This document shows, one piece after another, positions 8,378 to 16,984 of a stretch of 45,434 nt of DNA; position 1 is the stretch's first letter, and every line of letters starts with the position of its first letter. The notes beneath the pieces were generated by a model. That model made no database searches and was not told where the DNA came from. It worked only from the letters and a program-made list of their open reading frames with translations. A program made the position numbers and the translations under genes. Origin of the DNA: an uncultured Lachnospiraceae bacterium (lineage in GTDB: Bacteria > Bacillota_A > Clostridia > Lachnospirales > Lachnospiraceae); NCBI GenBank assembly GCA_947175285.1, contig CAMWMM010000002.1, positions 1 to 45,434 on the forward strand, read 5' to 3'.

Positions 8378-9811
8378 ATGAAAAATGAGACAAAATTGCG
8401 TATCGTATCTTTGACACTCCCATGCCTTTTAACCGTAATTTTTTCCACCATTTACTCTTTGGGAATATGGTCGTTGTTTCAGCTTGTTAATGTTAATATT
8501 TTATGTACTGCACTCATTGCTTTAGAGTTGGCGCAAGCATTTACGGAGAGGATCAACACATGGAAGGTGTGCGGTTTTGTTGGTTCTAGTGCCATCAGCG
8601 GAATTGCCTCAGCACTCAATGTTCTTAATAATATCCAAAACGAAACATTTATTTTGCGGCAGTTGTCCCTCTGGGGGTGGCTGTGGATTGGGCTGTTAGT
8701 TACGTGTGTAATTGCTTTGTTAGTAATTCTTATCCGTATCCTTCGCTGGAATCAGGAGCAATGGGAAGAGATTCGTAAGTGGCGGCAGGATTACAGAAAA
8801 GAACAGATGGAAGCTCGGCGAAAGTTGAGAATTTCAAGGAAGGAATATATGCAGGAGTTGTTAAAAGAGAAGGCTACTGCAAAAATTAGCAAACAAAAGG
8901 ATCAGGCAGATAAAGATAGTATAGTCCGAGATCAAAAACACGAACAATGGATGGAACGTCATAAAGATAGGGAGAAACATTGGGAAAGCACGAAAACCTC
9001 GGTTTTAGAGTATACAAAGTTCTTGAGTGCATTTGTGGCATCCATTATGATGGCACTCTTATTTATGGTTATCCCATGTTCTGGAACCCTCCAATCTGTT
9101 GCATTTAGTTGGTTTGACGCTGTAGGCGCGTTGGCATCTTTAATCAATATTATCCCGCTGGATGATGATAAAGGATTTTTCCAGGCATTTGCAAACTATA
9201 CAATTTTTTATATATTCCTTATCGTTGCAATCTGGTTACTTATATTTTTTTGCCGATATATTTATAAAATCCTTACAAATAGTCGAAAAGAGGAGAGAGA
9301 AGAAAATAGTTCAGAAAGCAAAAATTTACTTGAGGAATATGATACCGCAATTGCTGTCTTGACTGTATTTACTGCTTTTATGTTCGCATTAGGAACTAGT
9401 AAATCTCCCTTCATTGATCTTACAGATAAGTGGACTACTTTATTTACAGTTATTTTGTTTATCTTGGTTATCTTTGTGTCTGTTGAAATTGTGCGGCTTG
9501 TTGTAGAGCAAATTGGGCAGAAAAATTCGCTATTAAAACAACTTGTTCGCCTAATTTTTGTGGCGACATTAGAGTTCTTAACTGGCTTGCTTTTAGGAGT
9601 CATTATCAATTTCCAAATTGAAAAAGTCTTATCATCACTATTCACTATAGTATTTCCCCAAAAGGAACTTTCTTTTGCAATCAAAGTACAAGAGAAGTTC
9701 AACGAAATGTTCGACAAGGAGTTAAGAGATAATAGCTACGATGGCGATGATATTTTTACACCACCATGTTTCTCAAAAAAACATATTTGGAGGAGGTATT
9801 ACAAGAAATGA
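8378..9811 (+). CDS. Unknown polytopic membrane protein with charged central coiled coil
   Basis: The product has 477 residues and matches no family I know. Hydrophobic segments are visible at about 12-31, 36-54, 98-121, 212-234, 273-296, 328-347, 357-380 and 393-420. Between the first group and the rest lies a strongly charged stretch of about 80 residues (126-205) rich in Arg, Lys and Glu, likely a cytoplasmic helix or coiled coil. The C-terminal 60 residues are soluble. ATG 8378 follows AAAGGAGAG. Its stop overlaps the next gene's start as ATGA, so the pair is translationally coupled and probably forms one membrane complex. Confidence 0.7.
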   Translation: MKNETKLRIVSLTLPCLLTVIFSTIYSLGIWSLFQLVNVNILCTALIALELAQAFTERINTWKVCGFVGSSAISGIASALNVLNNIQNETFILRQLSLWGWLWIGLLVTCVIALLVILIRILRWNQEQWEEIRKWRQDYRKEQMEARRKLRISRKEYMQELLKEKATAKISKQKDQADKDSIVRDQKHEQWMERHKDREKHWESTKTSVLEYTKFLSAFVASIMMALLFMVIPCSGTLQSVAFSWFDAVGALASLINIIPLDDDKGFFQAFANYTIFYIFLIVAIWLLIFFCRYIYKILTNSRKEEREENSSESKNLLEEYDTAIAVLTVFTAFMFALGTSKSPFIDLTDKWTTLFTVILFILVIFVSVEIVRLVVEQIGQKNSLLKQLVRLIFVATLEFLTGLLLGVIINFQIEKVLSSLFTIVFPQKELSFAIKVQEKFNEMFDKELRDNSYDGDDIFTPPCFSKKHIWRRYYKK

Positions 9812-11931
9812 AAAGCAATCAACAACATAACAGCGGTGTTTTAACCTTGCTTCGTATTTGCACGTTTCTGTTAGCTGCCGTCTCCTTCTGGGCTACAGCT
9901 CAGGGAATGAAAGAGTACACTTTCCCTGATAACTGGCAGGCTTATGCAGCTTCCCTTGGAATACAGGGACTGCTCTTAGGATTAAATTTTTCGTTTTTTA
10001 AATTCTGGGACAGATGTCAAGCGAATTACCACAAGGTAGTATTATTGATTCTCACTTTTGTTGTCCTGTTTTGTTCATCTTGGTTCAGTTACCTTTATAT
10101 TGCTAAGCAGGCTTATGACCAATCTTGGGATACCGAGAGTAGACTTTTGGCGCAAGATGCCTATCGGAGTGAACTTTTTGCCGCAGATGCATATCTTGAG
10201 CAGTATGGTGAGGAAATGGAGCAATCATTGACAGACCAAATTGTAGCATTATATGCCCAAGCAACAGAGATGGATTCCGATAAGGTGGACATTGCGGGGA
10301 ACCTAGATTGGGTTATTGAAAGAAGTATCTATGCCCAGAACGATTTTGCCGCCAAAGATATTATGTTGTCGATTATTGATGCCATGGAACAGGCTACGGC
10401 AGAGAACACTGCACAAGATGCGCGACAGCAATCAGCAGAAATCATTGAATCCATGCAGACTGCTTTACAAAACGCTATCTCATCATTGGATACACAAATT
10501 GCTGATGCAGATGCGAGCGTTACGCGGGCAGAAAATTCCTTGATAAGTGCACAGAATAGAATGAATAATGCCCCAGCAGGTACAGATTTAACACCCTATC
10601 AAAATGCCGTGAACACTGCAGCGAGAGCATATGACGCAAGCATTACACGACAGAGTGAACTTGTAAAACAACGGCAGGATTATCAAAATGCTCTTCAGCG
10701 TACAGTTTATTATGCTAGCGTTTTAGGGATGTCCGAAGAAGGTGTATCCAGTTACTTTGTGGGGGCAAATCTTCGAGAAATTCAGCGGGAATTGTTTGGA
10801 AGCAATCCTGATTCTGATAGGATGATGGCGTTAGCAACGGAGATTTTTGACCGTTTACAAAGTGCTGTTGATTTGGAGGTAGATGAAACTGGGAACAACA
10901 ACTATCAAACATTCTTGGCGAACATGAATCAGTTTGTGCGGTTTGTTGAAAACTACCGTTCCATAAAAGAACTTGATTCTGAGATTCAAGGATTGACTGA
11001 TGAGTTGTCTAACGGAATGATTCTTTCAGTGAATGAGAACAATTCTAACTGGAAAGCATCTTGGAGGAAACAGTTCAATGACTTGAAATCAAAAATCAGT
11101 GGTTTGCCGATATACACCTTGACAGGTAATAATGCGACACTGGAATCTTTTGACCGTGCTGCGTCAACACGTCGACTAGACAATGCAACACGTAATTACC
11201 TCACGGAGCACAATCCAGCGCAACAGGGATTGGTGTACTTATACAGTCCCTATCGTGAAATTGCAATTTTTTCACTTTTCATTGCGCTTTTATTAGATAT
11301 TGCTGCATTTGTCACAGGTTTCATTATTGATAGGTCAGACGAGGCTGATTCAGATTTCAAGCAAGAAAACACAGGGAATTATAGTGGTAATATCGGCGTG
11401 GCATATGCACCACCTAAGAAAGAGTCAGTCTGGGATATGGATCAGACTTTGAACTGGAACGCTATACCACCTCTAAATAGGTATACATTTCTAACCGGCG
11501 ACCATCAATACTTAGATGGAACTATGACCTACAAAGCTATCGAAAATGGAAAGGTTGTAGAAGTGGATTACCCCGATTCAAAGTTGCAGACAGGTTTCTA
11601 TTACTGGAAAGACAGTAGCATTTATCAGGTTTGCCCTGCTGAGCTTCGCTATAAAGGCACTCCTGGTGGACCAGAGGACGGTGTTTATGAAAATGCCATT
11701 CTTCGATATGAAGATCAGCTTTTGATTATCGTTCAAAATACAGAGGGTAAACACTTAGGAACCGTTGATCCATACACGCCTGTATATTATTTATCAAAAG
11801 ATGCATATGATTCTTTTCCGGCTAAAGAAATTCAGAATGCGCAAGGTAGCAGGATTGTTATTAGTTTAAACAAAACTGGGACGCGAATCATAGCGATTTA
11901 TGTAATCAAAGAGAAAGAGCCTTCAATATAA
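9808..11931 (+). CDS. Unknown membrane protein with large coiled-coil ectodomain
   Basis: I start at ATG 9808, after a TGGAGGAGG site, rather than ATG 9766, which would place that site inside the coding region; this gives 707 residues. Three hydrophobic segments lie at about 11-32, 45-65 and 73-95, then a helical region rich in Gln, Ala, Asn and Asp to about 480 (for example SSLDTQIADADASVTRAE), then a fourth segment (EIAIFSLFIALLLDIAAF, about 484-507) and a 200-residue C-terminal domain. With four membrane passes both ends face the same side, probably the cytoplasm, leaving the long helical part outside. It overlaps the upstream gene by 4 nt. No family recognised. Confidence 0.7.
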   Translation: MKSNQQHNSGVLTLLRICTFLLAAVSFWATAQGMKEYTFPDNWQAYAASLGIQGLLLGLNFSFFKFWDRCQANYHKVVLLILTFVVLFCSSWFSYLYIAKQAYDQSWDTESRLLAQDAYRSELFAADAYLEQYGEEMEQSLTDQIVALYAQATEMDSDKVDIAGNLDWVIERSIYAQNDFAAKDIMLSIIDAMEQATAENTAQDARQQSAEIIESMQTALQNAISSLDTQIADADASVTRAENSLISAQNRMNNAPAGTDLTPYQNAVNTAARAYDASITRQSELVKQRQDYQNALQRTVYYASVLGMSEEGVSSYFVGANLREIQRELFGSNPDSDRMMALATEIFDRLQSAVDLEVDETGNNNYQTFLANMNQFVRFVENYRSIKELDSEIQGLTDELSNGMILSVNENNSNWKASWRKQFNDLKSKISGLPIYTLTGNNATLESFDRAASTRRLDNATRNYLTEHNPAQQGLVYLYSPYREIAIFSLFIALLLDIAAFVTGFIIDRSDEADSDFKQENTGNYSGNIGVAYAPPKKESVWDMDQTLNWNAIPPLNRYTFLTGDHQYLDGTMTYKAIENGKVVEVDYPDSKLQTGFYYWKDSSIYQVCPAELRYKGTPGGPEDGVYENAILRYEDQLLIIVQNTEGKHLGTVDPYTPVYYLSKDAYDSFPAKEIQNAQGSRIVISLNKTGTRIIAIYVIKEKEPSI

Positions 11932-11969
11932 CATCTGTTGTTGACCAAAATAGATGTTATATTGAAGGC
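11919..11969. other. Perfect 18-bp stem-loop spanning the stop codon
   Basis: Arms at 11919-11936 and 11952-11969 pair at all 18 positions around a 15-nt loop, and the gene's TAA lies inside the left arm. There is no T tract on either side, so it is not a standard intrinsic terminator. It may protect the mRNA 3' end or act as a Rho-dependent or bidirectional stop. Confidence 0.7.
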
Positions 11970-12738
11970 GTAGTACAAGGAGGGTAGGACGCCCAATAAT
12001 TGAACCATGCAGAAATTCATAGAGTGAGTATCGTTGCCGAAAAAATCCGGTTGTTGGTATCTGCTCTTTTTTGTTTCCATAGATGACTACATAGACGGGT
12101 ATTTCACCCATTGAGGAGCTGTGGTACATGCCATTTTTGTTGTATGTCTAACATGGCATTAATCTTGCTGGTATAAGTTCAGCTACTGGTAATTACCGCC
12201 ATGTGTAGCAAACCATAAATTGGTGTTAGTAATTGAAAGCGAAGCTCAGCAAATACTTAAAGCAAGGCAAAGCAATAGCAAGACCGCTGGCAGTTACGGT
12301 GAAGCGAGTGAATAAAATTATACAGGAAGGATTAATTACTTCAGAATCGGTATAATGGAATAATTTATGGAAGAATTCAGACAGGGGCTAAGACATAATT
12401 AGGGAAATCCCGCCTTTCTCAGCTGGGCTCAATCCAATCTTGTATAAGTTTGTTGTATTACATATCTGTCTAAGTTTAAATACAACAGCCTTAAAAAGTG
12501 TTGCATTCAAATCTAGAAAATTGCATTAAATTTTACGTATAGTTTTATGTTATAGTAGAGCAATGTAGACTATTCGCAAAAGGCTAATTTAAAGAATAGT
12601 TTATGCAATAATTGTATTATACACTTATTAGTTATATCACTTTGGCCACTAAAAGTCACAATCATAACTTTATCCAATCACTGTATATATTAAGATTCTT
12701 TTGACAAAATATTGCGATTTATAACCATCGAAGTAATA
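11970..12738. other. Gene-poor interval downstream of the membrane pair
   Basis: No intact gene is evident. A 40-codon plus-strand frame (TTG 12233 to 12355) reads KAKLSKYLKQGKAIARP and looks protein-like, but has no ribosome site and may be debris. Minus-strand frames near 11900-12129 switch frame midway and lack support. The DNA from about 12460 on is very AT-rich. Confidence 0.5.
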
Positions 12739-12758
12739 CACTACTTTACAACATTTGG
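12739..12758. repeat. Third copy of the MITE-like terminal repeat
   Basis: CACTACTTTACAAC (12739-12752) followed by ATTTGG matches the 7323 terminus CACCAGTTTACAAC-ATTTT at most positions and is in the same orientation. I see no matching opposite end downstream before the polymerase promoter, so this is a solo or truncated end, or the far end of a larger unit beginning at 7578. Confidence 0.5.
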
Positions 12759-12782
12759 AATCCAACTTAATTTATTAGCATA

Positions 12783-12811
12783 TTGAATTTTGCGAACATT
12801 TGTTCTATATT
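12783..12811 (+). promoter_or_regulatory. Sigma-A promoter with embedded LexA (SOS) box
   Basis: TTGAAT (12783-12788), a 17-bp spacer and TATATT (12806-12811) form a good promoter. The spacer contains CGAACATTTGTTC (12793-12805), which fits the Firmicutes LexA/DinR operator with the GAAC-N4-GTTC core. LexA bound there would block RNA polymerase, so the polymerase gene 62 bp downstream should be DNA-damage inducible. Confidence 0.85.
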
Positions 12812-12872
12812 AATTTTATATTTTAAGTAATTAAAAAAAGAGACAGGGTAATTGGCAAGGGAGGCATAAAAA

Positions 12873-14405
12873 ATGGAAAACAATCATATCTATATCGCAA
12901 TTGATCTGAAATCCTTTTACGCTTCCGTTGAGTGCGTCGAAAGGCAGCTTGATCCCATGGACACAAATCTTGTTGTTGCGGATGCATCAAGGACAGAAAA
13001 GACCATCTGCCTTGCGGTCTCCCCATCCTTAAAGTCATTCGGCATTTCAGGACGAGCAAGGCTGTTTGAAGTTGTGCAGAAAGTCAGGGAAGTAAATGCC
13101 CTGCGGAAATGCAAAGCCCCAGACCACAAATTTCTCGGTGAATCCTACCTTGCCAGAGAATTGCAAGAACATCCCGAATTTTCACTGTCCTATATCATCG
13201 CCCCACCCCGCATGGCGTACTACATGGAATACAGCACAAAAATCTACGAGATCTATCTCAAATACATTGCTCCAGAAGATATCCATGTATATTCCATTGA
13301 TGAGGTATTTATGGATGTGACCGCATACCTGAAAACCTATTCCCTCTCTGCAAGGGAACTTGCCGCGAAGATCATACTGGATATCCTTTCCCAGACAGGC
13401 ATCACCGCTACTGCTGGCATAGGGACAAACCTGTATTTATGCAAGATCGCGATGGATATTGTGGCAAAACATGTCGAACCGGACAAAAACGGAGTGCGCA
13501 TTGCCCAGCTGGATGAAATGAAATACAGGGAGCTTTTATGGGATCACCAGCCAATCACTGACTTTTGGAGGGTCGGGCGCGGATATGCCAAAAAACTTGC
13601 GGAACATGGAATGTTTACGATGGGTGATGTTGCAAGATGTTCCATCGGAAATGACCGGAATTATTATAATGAAGATCTGCTTTACAAGCTGTTTGGCATC
13701 AATGCGGAACTGCTGATAGACCACGCATGGGGATGGGAACCCACAACTATTGACCTTATCAAACAGTACAAACCAGAAACAAACAGCCTGTGTTCCGGTC
13801 AGGTTCTCCAATGCCCTTATGATCCCACAAAAGCCAAACTCGTTGTAAAGGAAATGACAGACCTGCTCGTGCTTGTTCTGGTAGAAAAACAGCTGGTCAC
13901 TGACCAGCTGATGCTCACTATCGGATATGACATTGAAAACCTGACCAATCTGGAAACCGCTGGTAAATATAAAGGTGAAGTCACCACAGACCGTTACGGA
14001 CGAAAAGTCCCAAAACATGCACATGGAACTACGAATCTGAATGTGCCATCTTCCTCAACAAAACTGATCATGGATGCAGTCATGGCGCTCTATGACCGCA
14101 TTGTTGATAAAAACCTGCTGGTACGGCGGATTACCGTGGCTGCAAATCATCTGATTGATGAAGCTGCTGTCCATGCAGACAAGCAGGATGATTTTGTCCA
14201 ATTAAATCTGTTTACCGATTATGAGGCATTGGAAAAGCAGAAACAGGAAGAAGAGGCAAAGATGAAAAAAGAACGGGCCCTGCAGGAAGCCGTTTTATCC
14301 GTAAAGAAGAAATTCGGGAAAAATGCCATCTTAAAAGGCATAAATTTGGAGGAAGGCGCAACAGGTAAGGAAAGGAACAACCAGATTGGAGGGCACAGGG
14401 CATAA
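12873..14405 (+). CDS. Y-family (UmuC-type) translesion DNA polymerase
   Basis: The product has 510 residues. IAIDLKSFYASVE holds the first catalytic Asp (Asp11), and YSIDEVFMDVT holds Asp143-Glu144, together the metal-binding site of error-prone Y-family polymerases. The helix-hairpin-helix, thumb and little-finger regions follow, then a charged tail from about 455. The start follows GGGAGG. The LexA-boxed promoter and the 1-nt overlap (TAATG) with a YolD-like gene are the usual arrangement for the chromosomal and mobile-element mutagenesis operons of this phylum. Role: synthesis past lesions with induced mutagenesis. Part of its sequence is repeated at 31201. Confidence 0.93.
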   Translation: MENNHIYIAIDLKSFYASVECVERQLDPMDTNLVVADASRTEKTICLAVSPSLKSFGISGRARLFEVVQKVREVNALRKCKAPDHKFLGESYLARELQEHPEFSLSYIIAPPRMAYYMEYSTKIYEIYLKYIAPEDIHVYSIDEVFMDVTAYLKTYSLSARELAAKIILDILSQTGITATAGIGTNLYLCKIAMDIVAKHVEPDKNGVRIAQLDEMKYRELLWDHQPITDFWRVGRGYAKKLAEHGMFTMGDVARCSIGNDRNYYNEDLLYKLFGINAELLIDHAWGWEPTTIDLIKQYKPETNSLCSGQVLQCPYDPTKAKLVVKEMTDLLVLVLVEKQLVTDQLMLTIGYDIENLTNLETAGKYKGEVTTDRYGRKVPKHAHGTTNLNVPSSSTKLIMDAVMALYDRIVDKNLLVRRITVAANHLIDEAAVHADKQDDFVQLNLFTDYEALEKQKQEEEAKMKKERALQEAVLSVKKKFGKNAILKGINLEEGATGKERNNQIGGHRA

Positions 14406-14902
14406 TGGGAAAATATGATGATATTATCAATCTGCCACACCATGAATCCACAAAGCATCCAAAAATGCCTGCATTGGACAGAGCTGCTCAGTTCTTGCCT
14501 TTTGCCGCACTGACCGGACATGATGCGGCTGTCCGGGAAACAGCGCGGCAGACGAACAATAAAATGGAACTGGACGAGATCAGAAAGGAAGAACTGGATG
14601 AACATTTACCGCTGATCAGGGAACATCTGATGCAAAAGCCGCAGGTAAACATTACTTATTTTGTTCCTGACAGGAAAAAAGAAGGCGGTTCCTATCTTAC
14701 CATAACAGAAGCTATAGGAAAAATAGAGGAACACTGGCATCAGGTCATTATGGAAAACGGAACCGTTATTCCAATGAATGATATTTGCCGCTCTATGCCT
14801 CCAAACCCGGTGGAGATGGCATATTATTATAATAAAAAATCGCAATCATCTTGCTTCATTCAACTCCAATTTTGTAATCCATTCTACAATACTCTCTTTT
14901 GA
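14405..14902 (+). CDS. YolD-like protein with probably non-native C-terminus
   Basis: The first 130 or so residues (KYDDIINLPHHES, then MPALDRAAQFLPFAALTGHD) are characteristic of the YolD-like family found after UmuC-type polymerases; YolD-like partners are thought to assist or regulate the polymerase. ATG 14405 overlaps the polymerase stop by 1 nt. The frame then runs 57 nt into the 3' end of the convergent flavodoxin gene and ends in a Ser/Cys/Phe-rich tail unlike the family. I infer that its own 3' end was lost when the DNA from about 14840 was joined here. The length without the foreign tail is about 145. Confidence 0.8.
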   Translation: MGKYDDIINLPHHESTKHPKMPALDRAAQFLPFAALTGHDAAVRETARQTNNKMELDEIRKEELDEHLPLIREHLMQKPQVNITYFVPDRKKEGGSYLTITEAIGKIEEHWHQVIMENGTVIPMNDICRSMPPNPVEMAYYYNKKSQSSCFIQLQFCNPFYNTLF

Positions 14903-15589
14903 AGCTCCGCCTTCAAATCTTTTTCCGTCTGCCCACACTGCTGATTCAGAACAAAGGACATGGAGATCGCTTGCACTGGAACCAATCCCGCTGCTATGAG
15001 AAGTGCAGAACGGTATGATTATCTTCCCAGAGAAGTCATAACTTTCTAAAAATGTGCTAATAATACGGGGAGCCTGACCGTGCCAAATCGGATAACCGAG
15101 AATTATGGTATCATATTCTTCCATATTCTCCACATCACCTGAAATTACAGGACGCATATCAGGATCATTTTGTTCCTGATCAGCCCGACTGTTCGTATAG
15201 TATGACAAGTCTGCCTCTGTATATGGATTTTCAGGTACAATCCCGTAAATATCAGCTCCTAAAATCTCTGTAATATACTCCGCTACAAGTTCCGTAGTTC
15301 CTGTACACGAAAAATATACAACCAATATTTTTGTACTCACGTCTGCTTCCCGTTCCTCTGTCAAAACGGATTCAGACAGCTCCGTTTCCATTTTCGTTTC
15401 TGTATCGGACTGTTCTTCTGTTTCATATTTTTCCTTCTCTGTCCCATTCTGAAGTGTTCCAGACTGTTTATCTGTTTTCTGTACAGCAGGCTGTATTTCC
15501 TCCTGCTTTTCAGATTCAGTAAATTGACCGCAGGCCGTCAAAACAAAAACTATAACATAAGAAAGCAATAAACTGACTGTTCTTCTCAT
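14846..15589 (-). CDS. Flavodoxin-fold lipoprotein
   Basis: The product has 247 residues. An N-terminal hydrophobic stretch ends at LTAC, a lipobox, predicting Cys-anchoring outside the membrane. A Glu/Thr/Lys-rich linker runs to about residue 85. The flavodoxin domain follows: KILVVYFSCTGTTELVAEYI is the FMN phosphate loop, and LGYPIWHGQAPRI and FCTSHSSGIGSS are the isoalloxazine loops. Flavodoxins are usually cytosolic, so surface anchoring is unusual. Its ATG overlaps the stop of the truncated flavoprotein by 1 nt (TAATG). It is the last gene of the redox cluster and converges on the YolD-like gene. Confidence 0.88.
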   Translation of the reverse strand: MRRTVSLLLSYVIVFVLTACGQFTESEKQEEIQPAVQKTDKQSGTLQNGTEKEKYETEEQSDTETKMETELSESVLTEEREADVSTKILVVYFSCTGTTELVAEYITEILGADIYGIVPENPYTEADLSYYTNSRADQEQNDPDMRPVISGDVENMEEYDTIILGYPIWHGQAPRIISTFLESYDFSGKIIIPFCTSHSSGIGSSASDLHVLCSESAVWADGKRFEGGASKESIVEWITKLELNEAR

Positions 15590-15720
15590 TAGCTATTCCA
15601 CCTTTCTTCCAGTACCTTCAACAGGTATGCCATATTCCGACCAGGATTTCCCATTGTATCAGGACCTCCCTCATCTTTCTGGACATCTCCCGGCATTTGT
15701 CCATGTGCCATTACCCAGTA
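15589..15720 (-). pseudogene. C-terminal remnant of an FMN-dependent flavoprotein
   Basis: This 43-codon frame reads YWVMAHGQMPGDVQKDEGG, then GRNMAYLLKVLEERWNS and TAA. It aligns by eye with the C-terminus of the intact flavoprotein at 33899-34516 (YWNSIHGREPGQADMDEEG, then ARNMSFLMKCIA). The preceding 150 or so residues are missing: the 160-bp palindromic element abuts the frame at 15721 and the aldo-keto reductase stop lies just beyond. The gene was presumably cut off by that insertion or a linked deletion. Confidence 0.7.
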
Positions 15721-15880
15721 AGGAACTGTTCAAAAATAACTTGCACACCTTGACTTGTCTATTTCTTCGAGGGTGCAGGTCAAAAAGCCTCGCCGTAGCC
15801 CGCTACGCCTACGTTTTTTGGCCTGCACCCTCGAAGAAATATCCTACGCAAGTTACACATGTTATTTCTGAACAGTTCCT
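15721..15880. mobile_element. 160-bp palindromic MITE-like element
   Basis: The outer ends AGGAACTGTTC and GAACAGTTCCT are perfect inverted repeats. Most of the interior is also self-complementary: TATTTCTTCGAGGGTGCAGG pairs with the CCTGCACCCTCGAAGAAATA arm, and the centre has GTAGCCCGCTAC. The whole could fold into one long hairpin. I see no target duplication and no coding frame. It sits next to the flavoprotein remnant, inside what was an operon. Confidence 0.8.
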
Positions 15881-15904
15881 AAGGGGGACCAGCTACAAAC
15901 CTTT

Positions 15905-16984
15905 TTAATACCAGTCATGTTTCTCGCCACGGTCAAGGGCATTGATACGCTCCATCTCCTCCTCCGACAACTCAAAATCAAACAATTCCGTGTTTTCCTG
16001 AATATGATCGGGATTGCTGGAGCCGGGAATCACTACGACACCTTTTTGCAGATTCCACCGGAGGATAACCTGTGCCGATGATTTCCCATGCACTTTGGCA
16101 ATCTCCAAAATCACTTCATTCCCAAGCAGTTCTGCCGTATATCCCCTGCCGCCAAGAGGATACCAGCCCTGCACCACGATCCCAAGGCTATGAATGTATG
16201 GGATTACATCATTTTCCTGATAATACGGGTGTATTTCGTTCTGGACAAGGGCAGGCATAATGTTTATCTGAGGTAAAAATTCCTCCAGTTCTTCCACATA
16301 CCAATTTGATAGACCTAGTGAACGGATCTTACCATCTGCGACCGCTTTTTCCATTGCGAGGTAAGCTTCCACATCGCCTGCTCCTGGGTGGTGGAGCAGC
16401 ATCATATCAATGTATTCTATATCTAATTTAGAAAGTGCCTCCTCAATCGCAGCTTCCGGATCAGAAAACTGATTCGGGTACAGCTTTGTGATCACAAAGA
16501 TTTCTTCCCTCGGTATGCCGGAATTCCTGACAGCTTCCCCTACGCTTTCCTCATTACGATACATATAGGCAGTATCAATCAGACGGACTCCGCAGTTCAA
16601 TGCCGATGCGACGGACTTCACACAGGTATCCCCGGTCAGGCTGTATGTGCCAATCCCATATATGGGCATTTCATACCCACTGTTCAATAAAACCGTCTTT
16701 GTTTCAAAGTTAAAAGAAATATCCCCTGCCACTGTATTACCGCCTTCCTGTATTTGTAGCTGCTGTTCTTCCCCTCCACCCAAATCATATCCCATCTGTA
16801 TCCCGGTTTGTATGGTTTCTAAATCTGCTGACTGTTCTGCCACCCCTGTTGTTCCGCCACTCTCTGTCTGCCCATACTGTCCGGCATCCTTATCTACAGC
16901 GGATTCTGTCCTTGCCCGTTTCCCGCAGGCTGATAACACAGCTATAAGCAGAACGACCAGCATAAAATTAATCAACCGTTTCAT
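15905..16984 (-). CDS. Aldo-keto reductase with lipoprotein signal
   Basis: The product has 359 residues. The signal MKRLINFMLVVLLIAVLSAC ends in a lipobox Cys at residue 20, followed by a 75-residue low-complexity Gly/Gln/Glu linker. The AKR barrel starts near NSGYEMPIYGIGTYS. The catalytic tetrad is visible: Asp and Tyr in LIDTAYMYRNEE, Lys in FVITKLYPNQ and His in MMLLHHPG. The NADPH site IPGSSNPDHIQEN is present. AKRs normally work in the cytosol with NADPH, so surface anchoring is odd. The start follows AAGGAGG and overlaps the acetyltransferase gene by 17 nt. Confidence 0.9.
   Translation of the reverse strand: MKRLINFMLVVLLIAVLSACGKRARTESAVDKDAGQYGQTESGGTTGVAEQSADLETIQTGIQMGYDLGGGEEQQLQIQEGGNTVAGDISFNFETKTVLLNSGYEMPIYGIGTYSLTGDTCVKSVASALNCGVRLIDTAYMYRNEESVGEAVRNSGIPREEIFVITKLYPNQFSDPEAAIEEALSKLDIEYIDMMLLHHPGAGDVEAYLAMEKAVADGKIRSLGLSNWYVEELEEFLPQINIMPALVQNEIHPYYQENDVIPYIHSLGIVVQGWYPLGGRGYTAELLGNEVILEIAKVHGKSSAQVILRWNLQKGVVVIPGSSNPDHIQENTELFDFELSEEEMERINALDRGEKHDWY

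Noticed and set aside
9766..9807. Earlier start for the 707-residue membrane protein
   Set aside because: The GGAGG site lies downstream of this ATG and is well spaced for ATG 9808, which also overlaps the upstream stop as ATGA.
11898..12129. Two overlapping minus-strand frames of 60 and 68 codons
   Set aside because: Composition switches frame midway, part overlaps the perfect hairpin, and there is no ribosome site; at most decayed debris.
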